This document shows positions 46,348 through 50,319 of a stretch of 50,319 nucleotides of DNA, piece by piece. Source of the DNA: Didymella arachidicola (Eukaryota > Ascomycota > Dothideomycetes > Pleosporales > Didymellaceae); contig WOCF03000019.1 of assembly GCA_016630955.3 (NCBI GenBank), positions 12,501-62,819 on the forward strand, written 5' to 3'. The translations under genes were made by a program, and so were the position numbers. Every line of letters starts with the position of its first letter. Positions within the stretch are counted from its first letter, which is position 1. The notes below the pieces were generated by a model, which ran no database searches, was not told the DNA's origin, and was given only the letters and a program-made list of their open reading frames with translations.

Positions 46348-47874
46348 ATGACTGCCACGACCTCCGGCTTGACCCCTTCGTCTGAGGGCTACGAAGATAT
46401 TCGCCGGAAGTTCTTCACGCAGCGCGTGCCAGACACCAAACCAGCCGAAATCTACAAGCCCTCTACAACCGCTCAAGTGAAGGCAATCATGACAGACGCC
46501 AAGCATCGTGGTCTCAAGGTCGGAGTTCGCTCAGGTGGCCACATTTTTTCATGCGCATCGCTTGTCGAAGGCGGTATACTCATCGACACGAAGAGTCTCA
46601 ACAAGACGATAGAGTATGACAGCCGTACCCAAATCGCATCATTCAGCCCCGGACACACGGTTGAGGAGCTGGCAACCGAATTCGCAACCCTCAAGCGATT
46701 CTTCCCTTGGGGCCATAACCCCACGCGTTGGTACCGGTGGATTCTTACTTGCTGGCGGCCAGGGATGCTTCGCACGCGGGTGGGGCTACACTAGCGCCAC
46801 CTGGGTGACGCAGCTCGAGGTAGTGACTGCGGGTGGGGAGGTAACGATATGCAGCAAAACGGAAAATCCGGACCTATTTTGGGCTGCGCCGGGTAGCGGA
46901 ATTGGCTTTTTCGGCGTCATTACCAGGGTGTGGGCCAAAACGATTCCCATGCGGAAAATATACGACAGAACAATCATCATTGACTCGACTGACATTTTCA
47001 AGCCGCTGCTGAAATGGGTCATGCAGGCGTCAGAGAAGGTTCCAAAATATGGTGTAGAACTCTTCTTCGTCACCTTTAGGTCTGACATGGATCAGCCGGG
47101 AGATGGCGAGGATGTCAAGGATGCGCGGGTCATGTTCGTAATCAACGAGACGATCTATGCCGACTCTTTGGAAGAGGCCAAAGTGCTTGCGAGTCCATGG
47201 GAGAGTCTCCCGGACGAATTCGCGAAGTTCAAGGTGGAGGACGTGCCTGTGACCGAGCGGACCTGGCCAGAACTGTGGGCATTGCAGGAAAGGTTCCAGC
47301 CTGAGGGCGTGCGCTGGAACGTGGACAGTATTATGACAGACCCTAAAGTGAATTTGGATCAGGTATGAGTAATGCCCCCGATAGGGCTGGATGCAAGGCT
47401 AACAGGGTCGCAGCTGATTGATGCCGTCACACCGGCCTTGTACGAGCTGCCGACACGGCTAACAACGGGGACGATCTGCCCACTCGATTACTACCCGGAC
47501 GAGGCGGACCAAGCGCTTAGCCTTCCGCAGAAGTGTTACGTGGCTGCGAATAACTGCTGGCGAGATCCTTCGCTTGATGAAGCCAACGACAAGTGGATAC
47601 GCCGCGTTTTCAAACAGGCGGCCCCAGTCAGCTGTGGCATATACATAGCGGATTTCAATGTGCAACAGCGGAATACCAAGGTGAGTTCAAGATGCGGTGT
47701 ATCGCATGTACGATCGGTCGAAGCCGGACTCACAAGGGGCAGGTCATGACCGATTCAGCATTAGCTAAATGGATGCGGATTAGGGCAGAGTGGGATCCCC
47801 AGGATACGTTTGTGGGGTACAAGACCTTACCCCGCAGTTATCAGCCGCTAAACTGTGAGGTTTACAATGTGTAG
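46348..47874 (+). pseudogene. Berberine-bridge-enzyme-like FAD oxidase (FAD_binding_4/BBE), one frameshift
   Basis: ATG at 46348. Landmarks are the FAD-linking segment VRSGGHIFSCASLVEGG, then NPT and GTGGFLLAGGQGCFARGWGY, NPDLFWAAPGSG, and the C-terminal FVGYKTLPRSYQPLNC. Two introns fit: 47363-47413 (51 nt, GTATGA to GCAG with GCTAAC) and 47681-47736 (56 nt, GTGAGT to AAG). With them the coding length is 1,420 nt, one more than a multiple of three. The extra base is at about 46724-46727, where NPTR-W-Y should read NPTVGTGG. The corrected protein would be 472 aa, normal for the family. The enzyme family oxidises alcohols, sugars or alkaloid-like substrates with bicovalent FAD; the histidine of the GGH motif is present. 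It is a near-intact gene or an assembly error. Confidence 0.82.
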
Positions 47875-48526
47875 CTTGCTGGCCAATCACCCAACCACCA
47901 GGGATGCTATCGTAAGCATGCATACGACTGCTGGGATTCACGTGGCTTCACATGTGGGTTTCACATAGCTTCACATGTTGTCGTGAAGCTGCACCCACAA
48001 CTTCCAATCTGAAAAGGCAGTGATGTACTATGTAGTTTTCCAGAGTCAATAGATCCTTGTTTTGACATTCTTACCACGCGTTAATTGAGTGAGTTGCACC
48101 CTCCTACACTAACCTGGGAAACTTCAAGCTAGGGTGCCTGTCCTTTCGACTCTTGTGATCTCTCTCCGTGGCTTCCGGCCTCCATGACCTTGTACCGGCT
48201 CTTCTGCCTAGCGACAGCTTGGCAGCTTGCCCATAGAGGGGCCAATGATTGAACAGCCAGTAGCGCAGAGGGCAAATAAGAAACAACAAACTTTACTGTA
48301 CTGTGGGGAACCCGCAGCAGGGATCAGGGGCAGATGGTGCTCTTGTAGGGAAGACTCGCAGCCGGTAGAAGTCTTACCCCGCGGTATGTAAACCGCCAGC
48401 CCCGAGACCAACACTGTTCCAGCTGCTTTCACCAAGTCTTTCCCCTCTAGACATGTCCTACCCATATCCGGTGCGAGTGTGCATTTAACGCTGTCCAGCT
48501 AACAACAGACGACCTCGTCCAGGACC
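47875..48526. other. Intergenic region before the zinc-finger gene
   Basis: Short repeats such as CACATG and TTCACATG (47940-47980) but no convincing gene. Two minus-strand frames near 48104-48465 look like chance openings. Confidence 0.35.
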
Positions 48527-50273
48527 ATGACAGCAATGTTCACCTGCCCTGAGTGCCAGGTCGTTTTCAGCCGATCTGCGCACTTACGCCGGCATCAGAG
48601 GACGCATCGTGCTGAGAAGCCCTACAACTGTGCCTTGTGCGGCGTTGTCTCGTCGCGTAAAGATGTCATCGTCCGGCACACACGCAACTTCCATCCAGGA
48701 GCTGTCCAAGGAAAGAGGGCACCCGCTGTAAAAAGCACAACCTCAGCTGCCACTGAATCAACGACGGCTGCTACTAAAGCAACGACGGCTGCTACAGCAA
48801 CGACGGCAGCTACAGCAACGACGGCAGATACAGCAATGACGGCAGCTACAGCAACGACTGTGGTTGCGTCAACGGCGGTAAGCTGCAACAACAACCAGCC
48901 CAACTACCGAGCGGGTGCCAGACAGCTCACAGCCACAGCAGACCCAACAGACGCAGCAGCCTACACCACAAGCTCCCTCGCCCAGTGTTCGAGCGCGGAC
49001 GTCTACAGTGTCCACTAGCTCCACCTCTCGCTCCCCTCGGTCACCTGCGCCGGTCTCATCTGAGCGCGCAGTTCCACGACTGGGCCAATCTGGGACTGGC
49101 ATCGCCACCCGTTTTTGATCCCATGGATGCCATGCCCGGTGTGTCGCTCGACTATCCCCGCAGACTTCAATCTGTTTGAGCTTCTCGTACCTGCGACGTC
49201 CACCGACACCTCACTCGACCCTCTGCTTGCGCCTCTCACAGCGCTGCCCACTGACCACACGCACGAATTCACACTTCTCGATCTCCGCCCACGACGACTA
49301 TTCGCTGGCACGCGCCAACATCCAGCTCTTCGGTATCTGCCAATCCTCCACGCCCTTTGCCTTCCCCTCCAAGACTGCCGCCAATCGGTTTGTGAATGCC
49401 TTCTACCACGCATATGGCGAAACACGTGCCTATTGTGCACATCCCTACCTTCTCAACTTCCACAGTTGCCTGTAAGCGCTACTCTGGCAGATTATCTCGA
49501 TATTGTTCTAACAATCAACAGCGCCATTGCTCATTGAAATTATGGCTTGCGGTGCCCTGTATCTGTGTGAGCGTACCACCGCTACCAGGTTGCATGCGGC
49601 TGCCGGTCAACTCATGTTTCAGGTGTTTCACCCCTAATACCTTTTCTTCCTGTGCCCACTAATGCAATACTCCAGTTCGAGCATAGCGGCCAAGACGAAA
49701 TGGACGACACATTCAATTTATGGACGCTACAAACGTACCTGCTCATGAGCTACTTTGACGCCTACGCATCAACTGCTTATGTCCAGAGACGTGTCACAAG
49801 TGCGTTCTCGCACGTTATCCAGGTTCTTGCCTCAACAATTCGTGATTCGTGTACTAGGGCTAACGCGTCTTATAGCTCTCCCGGACCGCTATTCAAAACC
49901 ATCAGTAAAGCTCCTGCAACGGACGTATCGAGATTGGGTCTATCAAGAGACTCTGAACAGTAGATATTATGCATATCTCAATAGAGTACCTCAGCTCATA
50001 AAAGCTTCTAGGGGTATTGCCCTCACTATTCAGCTCGGTGCAGCATTAGCCTCCACTAGCAGCGATCACTGCTCCACAACTTTCGCCACGGATGTCTCAT
50101 TTCTCTTGCCATCAGATGAAACACTCTGGTGCCAGCACGAGGCAGATTGGAAACTCCTCTTCAACCACGGACAATCTACAGGTGTTGAATTGCATAATGG
50201 GCGGACGGGAACCATTGCCGCTATCAGTGTCTTGGGGCTTGTCACTACAGTTTCATCGGTACTGGGCGCCTAG
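48527..50273 (+). pseudogene. C2H2 zinc-finger / fungal-specific transcription factor, frameshifted
   Basis: ATG at 48527. Two C2H2 fingers open it: CPECQVVFSRSAHLRRHQRTH and CALCGVVSSRKDVIVRHTRNFH. Then comes a Thr/Ala repeat from 18-bp units (about 48767-48870). The frame then breaks repeatedly. A Gln/Pro/Ser region continues near 48915-49060, and LLVPATSTDTSLDPLLAP, LPIVHIPTF-like (HVPIVHIPTFSTSTV), MACGALYLCERTTATRLHAAAGQ and DDTFNLWTLQTYLLMSYFDAYAS follow, all typical of the fungal-TF middle homology region. Two good introns are present (about 49474-49520 and 49622-49674). Further frame changes near 49050, 49280, 49420 (one extra base before HMAKHVP) and 49850 are not intron-like. The last block (YRDWVYQETL, FLLPSDETLWCQHEADW) ends at 50273. 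It would have been a pathway regulator. Confidence 0.72.
48767..48870 (+). repeat. 18-bp coding minisatellite in the zinc-finger gene
   Basis: About five to six units of GCAACGACGGCAGCTACA type encoding Thr/Ala repeats. Confidence 0.75.
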
Positions 50274-50319
50274 GCTTGTTGGAGGTCTCTGAAAGTTCGC
50301 ATGAATTGAGATCGCAATT

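Noticed and set aside
1..50319. tRNA or rRNA genes
   Set aside because: I saw no convincing cloverleaf with A and B boxes and no rRNA sequence; the GGGCTCATAAC at 37640 is explained as a primer-binding site.

Overview
The window is repeat-rich accessory DNA of a filamentous ascomycete (Pezizomycotina; a Dothideomycete is my guess). The reasons: host genes with 48-86 nt GT-AG introns and CTRAC-like branch sites, Tad1-like LINEs, many pogo/Fot1-type DNA transposons with TA target duplications, a Ty1/copia element, and TGG-to-TAG and C:G-to-T:A decay that looks like repeat-induced point mutation (RIP). There is no bacterial gene organisation.

Layout. 1-4291: decayed host DNA with a TPR-like pseudogene, a hypothetical protein and an APH-like phosphotransferase pseudogene. 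4294-12525: a pogo element (D) split by a full-length LINE (LINE1, 5218-11303) with a 13-bp target duplication. 12556-13180: a 206-bp MITE holding six 20-bp repeats, then the 3' relic of another pogo element. 13375-15475: an apparently intact carotenoid/stilbene-cleavage dioxygenase gene (CCD1) with nine introns. 15948-25440: a nest of transposons, in which pogo A contains intact pogo B, pogo C sits in A's right end, C is joined to a 5'-truncated LINE2, and that abuts LINE3. 25710-30269: an intact SnoaL/NTF2-like gene and two divergent pseudogenes (FAD monooxygenase, aldehyde dehydrogenase). 30464-32295: a heavily mutated pogo element (F). 32418-37772: a young, apparently intact copia element. 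37824-39915: the first exon of a vanillyl-alcohol-oxidase-like gene divergent from a complete dioxygenase gene (CCD2). 40064-40548: a membrane-protein fragment cut by a two-gene DNA transposon (G, about 40552-45809), which itself contains a young pogo element (E). 46348-50273: a berberine-bridge-type FAD oxidase with one frameshift and a broken C2H2/fungal-TF regulator.

Reading the host genes together, VAO-like oxidase, two CCD-family dioxygenases, aldehyde dehydrogenase, salicylate-hydroxylase-type monooxygenase, SnoaL-like protein, BBE oxidase and a regulator resemble a phenylpropanoid/aromatic catabolic or secondary-metabolite cluster broken up by transposons. Only CCD1, CCD2 and the SnoaL-like gene look intact. 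This functional reading is inference.

The least familiar system is element G. It pairs an IS630/Tc1-type DDE transposase with a convergent 568-residue protein of unknown function inside shared 33-bp terminal inverted repeats, has a long hairpin between the two genes, and has a probable MITE relative at 12556-12761.
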